Virus record (IMG/VR): IMGVR_UViG_3300050821_013777
Location: 57,544 to 121,543 of that record
DNA from: a virus
Strand: one strand, 5' to 3'
DNA: 64,000 bases
The notes beneath the pieces were generated by a model, which had not been told where the DNA came from, searched no databases, and saw only the letters and a program-made list of their open reading frames with translations. Of the stretch, positions 31,506 through 39,368 are shown one piece after another. Position 1 is the first letter of the stretch, and every line of letters starts with the position of its first letter. Position numbers and translations under genes: made by a program.

Positions 31506-32576
31506 CTACCAGCGCCCGAAGGCGGGAGCGGCCGGAGGCGGCGGAACATAGGCCGGCTGCCACCAGTGATGGCGACGATGCTCAAATCCCGGCTGCGTGC
31601 CGTACACCGGCGGACGGAACCCCGGATTGAAGCCCGGTCGAACACCACCGCGGTTGCCCCAGCGGTTGCCCCAGCCAGGGAAGCCGAGACCGGCCATTGC
31701 CGCCGCGTGATGGTGGTGATGGTGGTGGTGGCCGAGACCGGCCATTGCCTGCTGCTCTTCTGCCGCGATGGCCGCCGCGTGATGGTGGTGATGATGATGG
31801 CCGTGGTGCCCGAAGCCGCCCATCCCGCTGCCCGAGCCATACTCGACGCCGGAGTTCGGATCGGGAGTGTTCACGTTGCCCTGTGCGTCTTCGTACTTGG
31901 TAACACGGCCATTGCAGACCGTGACCTTGATGCCGTCCGCGCGCGGCGGATAGGTCTCGCAGCCGCCCGAAGCCGCGCGCGTATCGATCTCGGAGACCGT
32001 CTCCGGATTGATCAGACGCGAGAGCCAGTGTCGACGCTTGTGCGGACGGCCGAAGCCATGCGTCGCGGCCGGCATCGGTGCAGGCATCGGTGCGGGCGGC
32101 GGCATGTCAGGTGGCAGCGGTGCCGTCTGGAACGGCATCGAGCGATGGATGCGTGCTCCCGCATTGTGCACACCTGCGCGGATGTTCGACCCGCTCGGGC
32201 TCACGCCGGGAATCCATCCCGAGCGCATCACCATGTACGGATCGACATGGAAGTGCGCTTTCGTGCCTCCCGTCGAGCCGAATCCGGCGCCGCCGAAGCT
32301 GCCGTGCATGGCGGCGCTGGTCGGCGCGGACGAGGGAACCTGCGTCGCGGCGGCCGGTGCACCGTTCGGCGCTGGCGGCGCGGGCGGCGGCACCGGCGGA
32401 AGCATCTGCGGGCCCATCCCCGGCACGAGCGGCGGCCGGTACATCGGGTACGCTCGCATCCGGTTCGTCACCTCGGAGAAGGGCCAGATGTTTCCGCTGT
32501 AGAATGCCGTGTGCGGCAGCTTGGCGTGGGGCATTCCAGGCGCTTCGAAGGGGGTGCGCGTTTGTCCAAGAATCAT
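31506..32576 (-). CDS. Pro/Gly-rich protein with natural polyhistidine tracts
   Basis: 356 aa from ATG 32576. N-terminal part Pro-rich (PPVPPPAPPAPNGAPAAA); centre with SRLINPETVSEIDTRAASGG and a small beta part; two tracts of seven and eight consecutive His separated by AAAIAAEEQQAMAGLG; then Gly/Trp/Arg-rich GWGNRWGNRGGVRPG. No signal peptide. Could bind metal in the virion or as a structural tail protein; family unknown. Confidence 0.6.
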   Translation of the reverse strand: MILGQTRTPFEAPGMPHAKLPHTAFYSGNIWPFSEVTNRMRAYPMYRPPLVPGMGPQMLPPVPPPAPPAPNGAPAAATQVPSSAPTSAAMHGSFGGAGFGSTGGTKAHFHVDPYMVMRSGWIPGVSPSGSNIRAGVHNAGARIHRSMPFQTAPLPPDMPPPAPMPAPMPAATHGFGRPHKRRHWLSRLINPETVSEIDTRAASGGCETYPPRADGIKVTVCNGRVTKYEDAQGNVNTPDPNSGVEYGSGSGMGGFGHHGHHHHHHHAAAIAAEEQQAMAGLGHHHHHHHHAAAMAGLGFPGWGNRWGNRGGVRPGFNPGFRPPVYGTQPGFEHRRHHWWQPAYVPPPPAAPAFGRW

Positions 32577-32626
32577 GCTCGATTCACCTCGTTGGAAAAG
32601 AGCATACGGCCGAGGCGCAGCCGACG

Positions 32627-32848
32627 TCAAATCGGCTTCGGGGTCGCCTGCGCAGGCACACGCTGATGCGGCAGGCACATCTTCTTCTCACCGCCGCACT
32701 TCGAGCAGACGCGACGCCCACAGGTCTTTCCTGCAAGACGGCCGCGCAGCTCGAACGTGCACGTAGATGATGCGAGGTTGGAGCAGCTCCCAGTTTCACA
32801 CTGGGGCTTGTCGCGCCCGAGATCGCAGACGAAGATCGAGATGCTCAT
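32627..32848 (-). CDS. Cys-rich zinc-finger-like protein
   Basis: 73 aa with nine Cys: CDLGRDKPQCETGSC, then CGRRVCSKCGGEKKMC. Pattern fits one or two zinc-binding knuckles; resembles small phage proteins with RING- or treble-clef-like Cys spacing. Coupled to another zinc protein upstream. Confidence 0.6.
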   Translation of the reverse strand: MSISIFVCDLGRDKPQCETGSCSNLASSTCTFELRGRLAGKTCGRRVCSKCGGEKKMCLPHQRVPAQATPKPI

Positions 32849-33072
32849 CGAGCCGGCTTCAGCAGATCAGCGATGGCGTTCTTGACGCTGCTGATCTTCT
32901 GCTGCACGCCGAACGCCGCACGCATTCCTTGCAGCTGTGCGAACTTGTAGGCCCACTGGATCAGGCATGGCGCGGAGCAGAGATCGACACGGAGCATCTC
33001 TTCGCCCTTGCTGCCGTAGTGGATGACGGTAAAGCCACCCTGCCGAGCGTTGTTGCAGTTGCTGCAGACCAT
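32845..33072 (-). CDS. Small zinc-ribbon protein
   Basis: 75 aa. MVCSNCNNARQGGFTVI and LCSAPCLIQW give a CxxC-x(n)-CxxxC metal site; C-terminal helix KISSVKNAIADLLKPA. ATGA overlap with the next gene. Typical small phage DNA- or protein-binding zinc protein. Confidence 0.6.
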   Translation of the reverse strand: MVCSNCNNARQGGFTVIHYGSKGEEMLRVDLCSAPCLIQWAYKFAQLQGMRAAFGVQQKISSVKNAIADLLKPAR

Positions 33073-33077
33073 CGTCT

Positions 33078-33821
33078 TTACTCCAGGTGACGAAGATACC
33101 GCTCGTGCTCAGGCGCCTGCAACAGCAGATGCAAGGCGAGCATTTCCTCCGCGGCCGGTACGCTGTAGTCGTGCACGCAATAAGGCTGCTTCTCGTCGAT
33201 GTCGTAGAGCTGCCGGCGCGTCTGTGCAAGCTGATCGCGTGCGTGCCTCGACGTCACGATGTACCGGTGCCCAGTACCCGCCCCTTCAGTCACGAAGGCG
33301 TTGCGCTTGCGGAAGTCGTTGCGCTGCTCGTCGTTCAAGAACGCGAACAGCACGTCCCTCGCGCGCAGCTCCGCCTTCATGAGATCCGGCTCTGGGCAGC
33401 CAAGCGTCGGCTTCGCAACAGTCGCGCCCTTGGCAGGAACTTTCGGTAGCGGAGCGGAGTCCTCCAGATCCCTGTTGGACACAGCCTCCAGCGCGCCGTG
33501 CCGAATCTCTTCGATCTTGCCGTCGCTGAACTGCACGAAGTCGACGGTCTGTCGCCCCGGCTTCAGTGCCTTTACGATGAACTTCTGGACCTTCGGCAGC
33601 TCAGTCGACAGGGCGAGGAACCCCTTCGTCAGGTCGTGCTCTGTGTCCTTCGCCCAGCCCTTCGTCACCGCGTGCGCGAAGAGGCTCTGCAGAACGCGAC
33701 GCTCTGTCGGCGTCACGTTCTCCCACGAAAGGGTCGTCCCCACTCCCGAGCGTTCCAGTCTCAGATCCCCGTAGAAGCTGGGGATGTACCACAGTGTCGG
33801 CGTCGGTCTTGGCGTGTCCAT
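33078..33821 (-). CDS. Hypothetical 247-aa protein
   Basis: ATG 33821 is preceded by AAGGAG at 7 nt. N-terminal TPTLWYIPSFYGDLRLE, a helical PTERRVLQSLFAHAVTKGW, and a helical C-terminal half with RDVLFAFLNDEQRNDFRKR. Not recognised. Its first 74 codons are overlapped out of frame by the 3' end of 33601-34245, an unusually long overlap. Confidence 0.6.
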   Translation of the reverse strand: MDTPRPTPTLWYIPSFYGDLRLERSGVGTTLSWENVTPTERRVLQSLFAHAVTKGWAKDTEHDLTKGFLALSTELPKVQKFIVKALKPGRQTVDFVQFSDGKIEEIRHGALEAVSNRDLEDSAPLPKVPAKGATVAKPTLGCPEPDLMKAELRARDVLFAFLNDEQRNDFRKRNAFVTEGAGTGHRYIVTSRHARDQLAQTRRQLYDIDEKQPYCVHDYSVPAAEEMLALHLLLQAPEHERYLRHLE

Positions 33822-34245
33822 TCGCGATCTCCTTGCGCAGCGTTTTGATTCGGGTGTCGATGTCATCTGTCGTCTCGCCGTCGAGTTTCAGCTCTCGGCG
33901 CACAGAGATCAGCTCACTCAGCTCGGCGGCTGGTGAGACGTCCCTGCGCTTGGTGGCCATCTCCTTGAGTGAGTCGATGAGCGTCCGGTACATCTCAGCC
34001 TGATCGCCGAAGCCGCGTCCGACCACCTGTCCGATGCCGCCATTCAGGACGATCCCGCCGTCGGAGTCGGTCAGCGCGTCGTAGTCGCTGAGTCGATTCG
34101 CACTGAACAGCTGGAAGTCCGTCGCCTGTCGCGCGATCGACTGGATTGCGCTGAAGCGTCCGCGCTCCTGCGACTCCGCAGCGCCCTTGATGAGCGCCGC
34201 GAAGTCGCTGAGGATGCGCGCGACGATGGTCTCGTCGAGCTTCAT
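33601..34245 (-). CDS. Helical hypothetical protein with a long overlapping 3' end
   Basis: 214 aa from ATG 34245 (TGATG). Residues 1-140 are convincingly helical and acidic (MKLDETIVARILSDFAALIKG, DDIDTRIKTLRKEIANG). After ~142 the sequence becomes low-complexity Arg/Asp/Gly because the frame runs over the start of the next gene for 221 nt without a stop. The true end may differ if an indel is present. Confidence 0.55.
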   Translation of the reverse strand: MKLDETIVARILSDFAALIKGAAESQERGRFSAIQSIARQATDFQLFSANRLSDYDALTDSDGGIVLNGGIGQVVGRGFGDQAEMYRTLIDSLKEMATKRRDVSPAAELSELISVRRELKLDGETTDDIDTRIKTLRKEIANGHAKTDADTVVHPQLLRGSETGTLGSGDDPFVGERDADRASRSAEPLRARGDEGLGEGHRARPDEGVPRPVD

Positions 34246-34412
34246 CACCTACTGACTCTGGCAGCCACGTGCGGCCAGACCTCGAAGCAGAGGGCCAGCA
34301 GCGCACACGCGAACGTGAGTCGGCCGATCTCGGACGCCTTCGGATTCGCCGCGAAGGCGTAGAGCAGAAGGCCGAGAACCGCGAGAACGAACAGGGACAG
34401 TGTGATGGTCAT
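34245..34412 (-). CDS. Small two-span membrane protein
   Basis: 55 aa, ATG 34412 with AGGAG 7 nt upstream. Two hydrophobic segments (ITLSLFVLAVLGLLLYAFA and LTFACALLALCFEVW) separated by NPKASEIGR. Holin-sized but unassigned; coupled to the next gene. Confidence 0.6.
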   Translation of the reverse strand: MTITLSLFVLAVLGLLLYAFAANPKASEIGRLTFACALLALCFEVWPHVAARVSR

Positions 34413-34446
34413 GTGGTGACTCCTTTGGCGCTGATGTAAGGCCGAA

Positions 34447-36381
34447 TCAGACCTTCCGCCAGTCCGTGGCCACTGCGTGAGTGCCCCCCGGCAGCTCGTA
34501 GAGCTTGTAGTCGGCGAAGAGCGTGGGCTCGATGCGCTGCATCGCCAGGAAGATCCGTGTCGTCACCTCGCGAATCGGCACATCAGCGGCGCCGGCAGCG
34601 CGCATCTCACACACGTGCCGGAGCGCCCGAATGTTGCCCGAGAAGACGATGGGCGCCTCGGTCTCGTTGGGCAAGCAGCTCCGTGCCGCCTGGTTGACCT
34701 TCTTGCGCAGCTCCGTCTTCTTCTCGCCCGATAGCATCGGATCGAGGCCCTTCATCTGCTTCGCCGTGAGGATGCGCGCGATGTTGTTGTACTCGTCAGT
34801 CACGGCGTCGATGCGACGCAGGAACATTTGATGTAGCTCCTCGTCGTCCTGGTACTCAGGGCGCTCGACGAAACGAAGCACGTGTCCGTCGACATAGCGC
34901 TGCGACACCTGGGAGAAGGCGACGCCCGTCCGGTGGCGCACCAGCTCGTGCGTGAAGTCGCGCCCCGCCCCGTAGAGGAGCAGCGTGTACTGTGCGTGCT
35001 CCAGAACGGAGTTTCCGCTCCATACCGGAATCCCGTTCCGCCGCACGTATAGCGTGTTGTTCGGGACCTCTGCGCAGAACACATCACCCTCCCACTCATC
35101 GATCCAAGTGGAGCGTCCCACACTCCCACTCCACTTGTTGACTTCCGGCTTCAGCTCTCGCCGAATGACAGACAGCCTCGTGAGAGGTTTGTCCCCGTAC
35201 GAAGTCGGACGCTCATCGGGTCCGTATGTGTAGCAAACATTCGCTGCCAGCCCGATATGCAAGCACAACTGCTGAAACTGTCCGACGAGCGTCGGGCTTG
35301 TCGTGTCGAACGTGTCGCCCGTCGATCCCGCGTGTCCATCGGCCTGCATCAAGCCACCGAACAACGCGTGCAGTCCTCGTGCCGACCAGCGTGTAAGGAC
35401 TCCCGGAGGAATCTGACGCTCGCCGTTTCGCGCGTAGGTCGCAGCGAACATGTCTTGTAGCCGCGCCGGAAAGCTCACGCTGTACCGATCGTTGTCTGCA
35501 TCGACGTCCAACGTGAATGTCGAATCGCCCGCACTCAAGCGAATGATGCGATCATGCAGCCACGCGATCTTCCTTTCGCGACGGAGATGGAAACGCACGC
35601 GGTTACCTCCCTCGTACGATCCGTCGCCGATCGCGAAACCGAGCAACGCTGCGACGTCATCATTCTCGTCGTGTTGAACCGGCTGAGTCCACAAACCGGA
35701 CTTCGTATACGCGTGTGATCGAGCGCCGATTGTCTCAGCCGGAATCAGCTCAAACGCAGACTTAGTCCGGCCTTCGCGCGTGGTCGTAAGGCACGCCAGC
35801 ATCTTGTGATCGGGCGTCACGAGAAGATCGACACCCCGAGCGTCCACACGGTACATGCGCCCCTTGTGATGATACGAGACGAGCCGTTCGGGACGGTGGT
35901 ACTCGATCACACCATCCGCTCTGCGCGTCGCCAGCAGATCAGTGTCGATGACACTCGGCCACGCCTTCCAGCCCGCAGCTGTCAAAACGTCCGTATCGTC
36001 GTCATAGCAGCCGTGACCAGACGACAGGATGTTGTTGATGTACTTTTGAGCCTCGTTGTTCTTCGTGCGGTTGGGCCCGAAGCTCATGTAGCAGAGCTGT
36101 CCAGCAGCCTTGATCAGATCGGCGCCAGCCTCGTTGCCTGTTCCGACGTCCTCGTCATCGATGTAGCTGTCGAACTGCAGCTCCGCCGGAAACCCGTCGA
36201 GGAATCCGTGGAGCTGGTTGACATCGAACCGCGTGCGGGCCAGCAGCACGACGCCCGGCTGAACGAGATACGCCACCTGGTTCGCGGTGAACTGCGGCGT
36301 CGAATCGAAGCCGGGATAGTCCGCCTCGTAGCCGCCAAGCCGCGCGAACACCTCTTTCGGATCAACTTGCTTCAGGTCCAT
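34447..36381 (-). CDS. thyX: Flavin-dependent thymidylate synthase ThyX with an intein
   Basis: 644 aa precursor. Exteins (1-124 and 458-644) form a ~311-aa ThyX: the signature RHRTGVAFSQVSQRY and the conserved SVLEHAQYT are present, and the FAD/dUMP enzyme makes dTMP from dUMP using methylene-tetrahydrofolate. The 333-residue intein interrupts the GHG/SVLEH junction. A nucleoside deoxyribosyltransferase-like protein and dTMP kinase follow upstream on the same strand, giving a short dTTP supply pathway. AAGGAG precedes ATG 36381. Confidence 0.93.
   Translation of the reverse strand: MDLKQVDPKEVFARLGGYEADYPGFDSTPQFTANQVAYLVQPGVVLLARTRFDVNQLHGFLDGFPAELQFDSYIDDEDVGTGNEAGADLIKAAGQLCYMSFGPNRTKNNEAQKYINNILSSGHGCYDDDTDVLTAAGWKAWPSVIDTDLLATRRADGVIEYHRPERLVSYHHKGRMYRVDARGVDLLVTPDHKMLACLTTTREGRTKSAFELIPAETIGARSHAYTKSGLWTQPVQHDENDDVAALLGFAIGDGSYEGGNRVRFHLRRERKIAWLHDRIIRLSAGDSTFTLDVDADNDRYSVSFPARLQDMFAATYARNGERQIPPGVLTRWSARGLHALFGGLMQADGHAGSTGDTFDTTSPTLVGQFQQLCLHIGLAANVCYTYGPDERPTSYGDKPLTRLSVIRRELKPEVNKWSGSVGRSTWIDEWEGDVFCAEVPNNTLYVRRNGIPVWSGNSVLEHAQYTLLLYGAGRDFTHELVRHRTGVAFSQVSQRYVDGHVLRFVERPEYQDDEELHQMFLRRIDAVTDEYNNIARILTAKQMKGLDPMLSGEKKTELRKKVNQAARSCLPNETEAPIVFSGNIRALRHVCEMRAAGAADVPIREVTTRIFLAMQRIEPTLFADYKLYELPGGTHAVATDWRKV
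35011..36009 (-). mobile_element. LAGLIDADG homing intein inside ThyX
   Basis: Residues 125-457 of the precursor. Block A starts with Cys125 (CYDDDTDVLTAAGW), block B is VTPDHKMLA, LAGLIDADG helices are LLGFAIGDGSY and LFGGLMQADGH (acidic residues intact), block F is VFCAEVPNNTLYV, and the end is VWSGN before Ser458. The usual penultimate His is Gly. The endonuclease should cut intein-less thyX alleles and spread the element. Confidence 0.9.
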
Positions 36382-36448
36382 GTTCTGTCTCCTTGTCTGT
36401 CAGTTCGATTTCTGCCCACCCGTACACCCGCTCGTCTTGTCGACTCGG

Positions 36449-36556
36449 TTAGTTCCCGAGATGCACCCGCACTGCAAGCACACGTCCGTGCCGCGCAGCT
36501 GCCTCGTGTGATTCTGTCGGCGGCGGCACCGTGCAGTTGACGAAGTAGCGGGTCAC
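36449..36556 (-). CDS. 35-aa peptide, GTGA-coupled
   Basis: GTG 36556 overlaps the upstream stop. Sequence MTRYFVNCTVPPPTESHEAAA... Another frame over the same DNA gives CLQCGC but lacks a start. Support is only the coupling, so it may be spurious; 67 bp follow before thyX. Confidence 0.35.
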   Translation of the reverse strand: MTRYFVNCTVPPPTESHEAAARHGRVLAVRVHLGN

Positions 36557-36903
36557 GACGCTGCGAGCCACGCCTTCAGTTCGTCGATGCGCTCGAAGAC
36601 TGGCATCCCGATGCGCTTCGCTTCCTTCAGCTCCCCCTCCGTCCCCTCCGAGCCCTCCCAGCCCGACACGAGGATGACGGCATCGCAGCGGCGCATCTGC
36701 TCCAGCGTGATCGCGTACCACGCCTCGTGGCTTAGCGTTCCAATGAACCAGGCGCCTGTGTTCGTGTGCGGGATGAGTGGCGCAGCACCGAGCTTGGCGA
36801 CCTCAAGGCCGACTGCTGCTGCACGATCGATGTTGAGGCGGATCTTGTAGTGATCGTCGGCCATCAGCGCTCCGGCGACATAAATCATCCGATCTACATT
36901 CAC
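36553..36903 (-). CDS. Nucleoside 2-deoxyribosyltransferase-like protein (DUF4406)
   Basis: 116 aa from GTG 36903 (GTGA overlap with dTMP kinase). IYVAGALMADDHYKIRLN, AKLGAAPLIPHTN and the acidic catalytic/turn region CDAVILVSGWEGSEGTEGE match the small phage DUF4406 group of the deoxyribosyltransferase superfamily. Position between thyX and dTMP kinase suggests salvage or remodelling of deoxynucleosides. Confidence 0.8.
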   Translation of the reverse strand: MNVDRMIYVAGALMADDHYKIRLNIDRAAAVGLEVAKLGAAPLIPHTNTGAWFIGTLSHEAWYAITLEQMRRCDAVILVSGWEGSEGTEGELKEAKRIGMPVFERIDELKAWLAAS

Positions 36904-37562
36904 GCTTCCACCCCGAGCGCAACCAGCACGTGCTTCCAGATCCGCTCCGTCACCTCCTCGACCGTCCCGACGCCGTCGACGGTGACCCACTCCTCCGGGT
37001 CATCTTCGGCGCCGGCCTCCCACAGCGTCTTGTAGTTCTGTCGAATGACCTTCTGCTTCTCGCGATCCTTCTCGTAGCGGTCGCGCATGGTGGGACGCCG
37101 ACGAAGCGCTTCGTCCTCGGGCACGTCGATGAACACGTGCAGGCTCGGGTGCGGCAGCACCTCTTGCACACGCTGGAGCCAGTGCGCGTCGACTCCGTCA
37201 GCCTCGCCGAAGCAGATCGCGCTCGGGGTCCACCGATCGCAGATGACGACGCGCCCGGCGTAGATGTGCGCCTCGATGTCGAGCGCGGCGTCCATCTTGT
37301 CGGCGAGCATCAGGCACTGGAAGGCGAGGGGGTCTTCGGGGGCAGGTGCTTGCCGTGGTACGAGATGACCATCCATGTTCTCGAACACAGTCAGCATCAG
37401 CTCACTGTGCAGATGCCGCCTGATCGCATTGCCCACCGTCGTCTCGTAGCGGGGGAACGACAGCACCACCGCGTTGCGGCCGATCGAGTCGAACTTCTCG
37501 ACTAGGCGCTTCGCCTGCGAGTTCTTCCCTGCTGCATCAAGTCCTTCGAGGCACATCAGCAT
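36900..37562 (-). CDS. tmk: Thymidylate kinase
   Basis: 220 aa. Phosphorylates dTMP to dTDP with ATP. P-loop EGLDAAGKNSQAKRL, DR(Y/W) motif VVICDRWTPSA, lid region RRRPTMRDRYEKDREKQ. AAAGGAAG precedes ATG 37562. In one operon with the deoxyribosyltransferase-like protein and ThyX. Confidence 0.93.
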   Translation of the reverse strand: MLMCLEGLDAAGKNSQAKRLVEKFDSIGRNAVVLSFPRYETTVGNAIRRHLHSELMLTVFENMDGHLVPRQAPAPEDPLAFQCLMLADKMDAALDIEAHIYAGRVVICDRWTPSAICFGEADGVDAHWLQRVQEVLPHPSLHVFIDVPEDEALRRRPTMRDRYEKDREKQKVIRQNYKTLWEAGAEDDPEEWVTVDGVGTVEEVTERIWKHVLVALGVEA

Positions 37563-37577
37563 TTTCTGCTTCCTTTT

Positions 37578-38378
37578 TTAGCGGGACAGTTTTCGTGTGT
37601 AACGCGCGGCCAGAACGTGAACGTCGATCTGCGTGCAGCCCACAGCGTCCTGTGCCTCGATGTACCCCTCCACGTCAGTGCCTTTCAGGTCAAGGACCCC
37701 TGTGCCTGACGAGTTCTTGGCGCTGAACAAGAACTCCGGCTCCAGCGGCCCCTCGATGATCATCTGCGCGACGCAGTAGCGGCACGCCCAGTTGGTCTTC
37801 TTGTGCTCGGGGCACTCCCAGTCCTGAAGCACGTGCGCGGGGATCGGCGTCACCTCGCCGCGACGCGCCTGCGCGATCCCCTCCCGCACAGCCTCGGGCA
37901 GCACACGGTCTTGCTCTGCCTCGAACCCCTCAGGCATTTCGCGTCCCGACAGGATATCCGTCGTCGACATGATCCTGTCGTCCAGCGTCTTGCCCCGCTT
38001 GCGGCGGGCAGCCTCGATCAGCTCGATGCGACCGCGCTCCTCTTTGGTCAGCTCGCGTGACACAGCTTCAACGTACTCTTTGTGTCGCTGCTCCTGCTCC
38101 ACCTGCAGGCCGCCAATCGTGTTGTGCGCGAGGCAGAACCGATCGATGCCCACGAAGCACGGCAGGCCTACGCCGCCGCCCGCGAGACTCAGCCGGAGCG
38201 CGGTGATCTGCTCGATGCTGAGGCCCTGCGCCTTTGCACCGGTGCAGCCGAGCAGCTCGATGTCGTGCGCGATCTTGACACCGAGAGTACGGAGCAGCTC
38301 CCGGACAGGCTCACCTCCCTCGAACGGCATGTCTTCGATGGGGCGCTCCCCGAGCAAAGCGGTGGTCTGATCGTCCAT
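37578..38378 (-). CDS. Hypothetical 266-aa protein with a C-terminal Cys/His motif
   Basis: Helical; N-terminal region acidic. The motif CPEHKKTNWACRYC at ~190-205 should bind zinc. The centre has many charged helices (ELTKEERGRIELIEAARRKRG). It sits between dTMP kinase and the primase-polymerase, so a replication role is plausible; no family recognised. Confidence 0.6.
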   Translation of the reverse strand: MDDQTTALLGERPIEDMPFEGGEPVRELLRTLGVKIAHDIELLGCTGAKAQGLSIEQITALRLSLAGGGVGLPCFVGIDRFCLAHNTIGGLQVEQEQRHKEYVEAVSRELTKEERGRIELIEAARRKRGKTLDDRIMSTTDILSGREMPEGFEAEQDRVLPEAVREGIAQARRGEVTPIPAHVLQDWECPEHKKTNWACRYCVAQMIIEGPLEPEFLFSAKNSSGTGVLDLKGTDVEGYIEAQDAVGCTQIDVHVLAARYTRKLSR

Positions 38379-39368
38379 CTATCGTCTCCTCTTTTTGTCA
38401 CCGTAGCTGCCACTCGGCAGCTTGCGGCTGTGGTACGAGTGCGTATGCTCGATCGGCTCGGCAGTCGCGCGTCGTGCCGACTCGATCGTCTTCGTCAGGT
38501 AGTGCGCGCCGGCCTCATAGTATTTGAGAAGGCCGATCGGAAAACTGGCGAACAGAGCGGCGATTGCTTCGTCGGAACAGCCGGCCTTCACGAGCGCGCA
38601 GACGACGAGCCAGTCTGTCTCCGAGCGCGTCCCTTGCCCTTCGCTCAGGGCGTTCCGCTCGCCCGTGCAAATCGCGTAGCGCACCCCCTCGGGCACACTG
38701 TCCAAGATCTTCTGCATGTCCATCGGCTCTCCGACGGGCACAGGGATCCCTGCCTTGGGCGGTACCGCAGGGCCGGCACCGAGTCGATCGAGCGCGGCGT
38801 TGATCTGTTCGATCGTGTACGCGCGCTCCGGCGCCAGGGCTGTCAAGTAGCACGGTCGCGGCGGCGGGCTCTTCCAGTTATACGTGCCGGGCACGCGAAA
38901 GATGCGGTTCACGTTGAAGATTGCGTCGCTGCCTGTGAACCGACAGAGGCGCTGCCACACGACCTTGGCTTTCACAGGGTCGGCTGGCTCGGACAGGCGA
39001 AAGTACATGTGCACACCGCCGCCGCTGCACGACGTCGCGGTCGGGAGGATGCCGCCGATCCCGAGGCGCTTCTCGACCTCCTCGATCGGTGTCTTCTCGG
39101 GCTGGAGATCGAGACCGACCGTGCTCACGTAGGGGATGTCTGTCTCGAATGCCGACATCTGCGAGCGGGGGTTGAGCCCAACGTACACGCTGTGGCCCTT
39201 GATTGTCTCCTCGATGCAGTGCTCGGCAGCCAGCTCGGCGTAGAAGAAGTAGCTCTTGAACGCACGCTTCTTCGAAGGCATCGACGTGATCTCGATGAGC
39301 GCCTGTGCGTGCGGCGCCGGGTGGATGAGCGAGATGAGCGTCCGGGCGTGTGCAAGTTGGTCCTGCAT
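38379..39368 (-). CDS. Primase-polymerase (archaeo-eukaryotic primase type)
   Basis: 329 aa. STVGLDLQPEKTP carries the acidic motif I, SCSGGGVHMYFRLS the sxH motif II, and the C-terminal ~80 residues (GERNALSEGQGTRSETDW, SDEAIAALFAS) form a PriCT-like helical domain. Synthesises primers for phage replication. TGATG coupling with the RecD-like helicase upstream; its tail DKKRRR encodes the AGGAGACG site for the next start. Confidence 0.8.
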   Translation of the reverse strand: MQDQLAHARTLISLIHPAPHAQALIEITSMPSKKRAFKSYFFYAELAAEHCIEETIKGHSVYVGLNPRSQMSAFETDIPYVSTVGLDLQPEKTPIEEVEKRLGIGGILPTATSCSGGGVHMYFRLSEPADPVKAKVVWQRLCRFTGSDAIFNVNRIFRVPGTYNWKSPPPRPCYLTALAPERAYTIEQINAALDRLGAGPAVPPKAGIPVPVGEPMDMQKILDSVPEGVRYAICTGERNALSEGQGTRSETDWLVVCALVKAGCSDEAIAALFASFPIGLLKYYEAGAHYLTKTIESARRATAEPIEHTHSYHSRKLPSGSYGDKKRRR

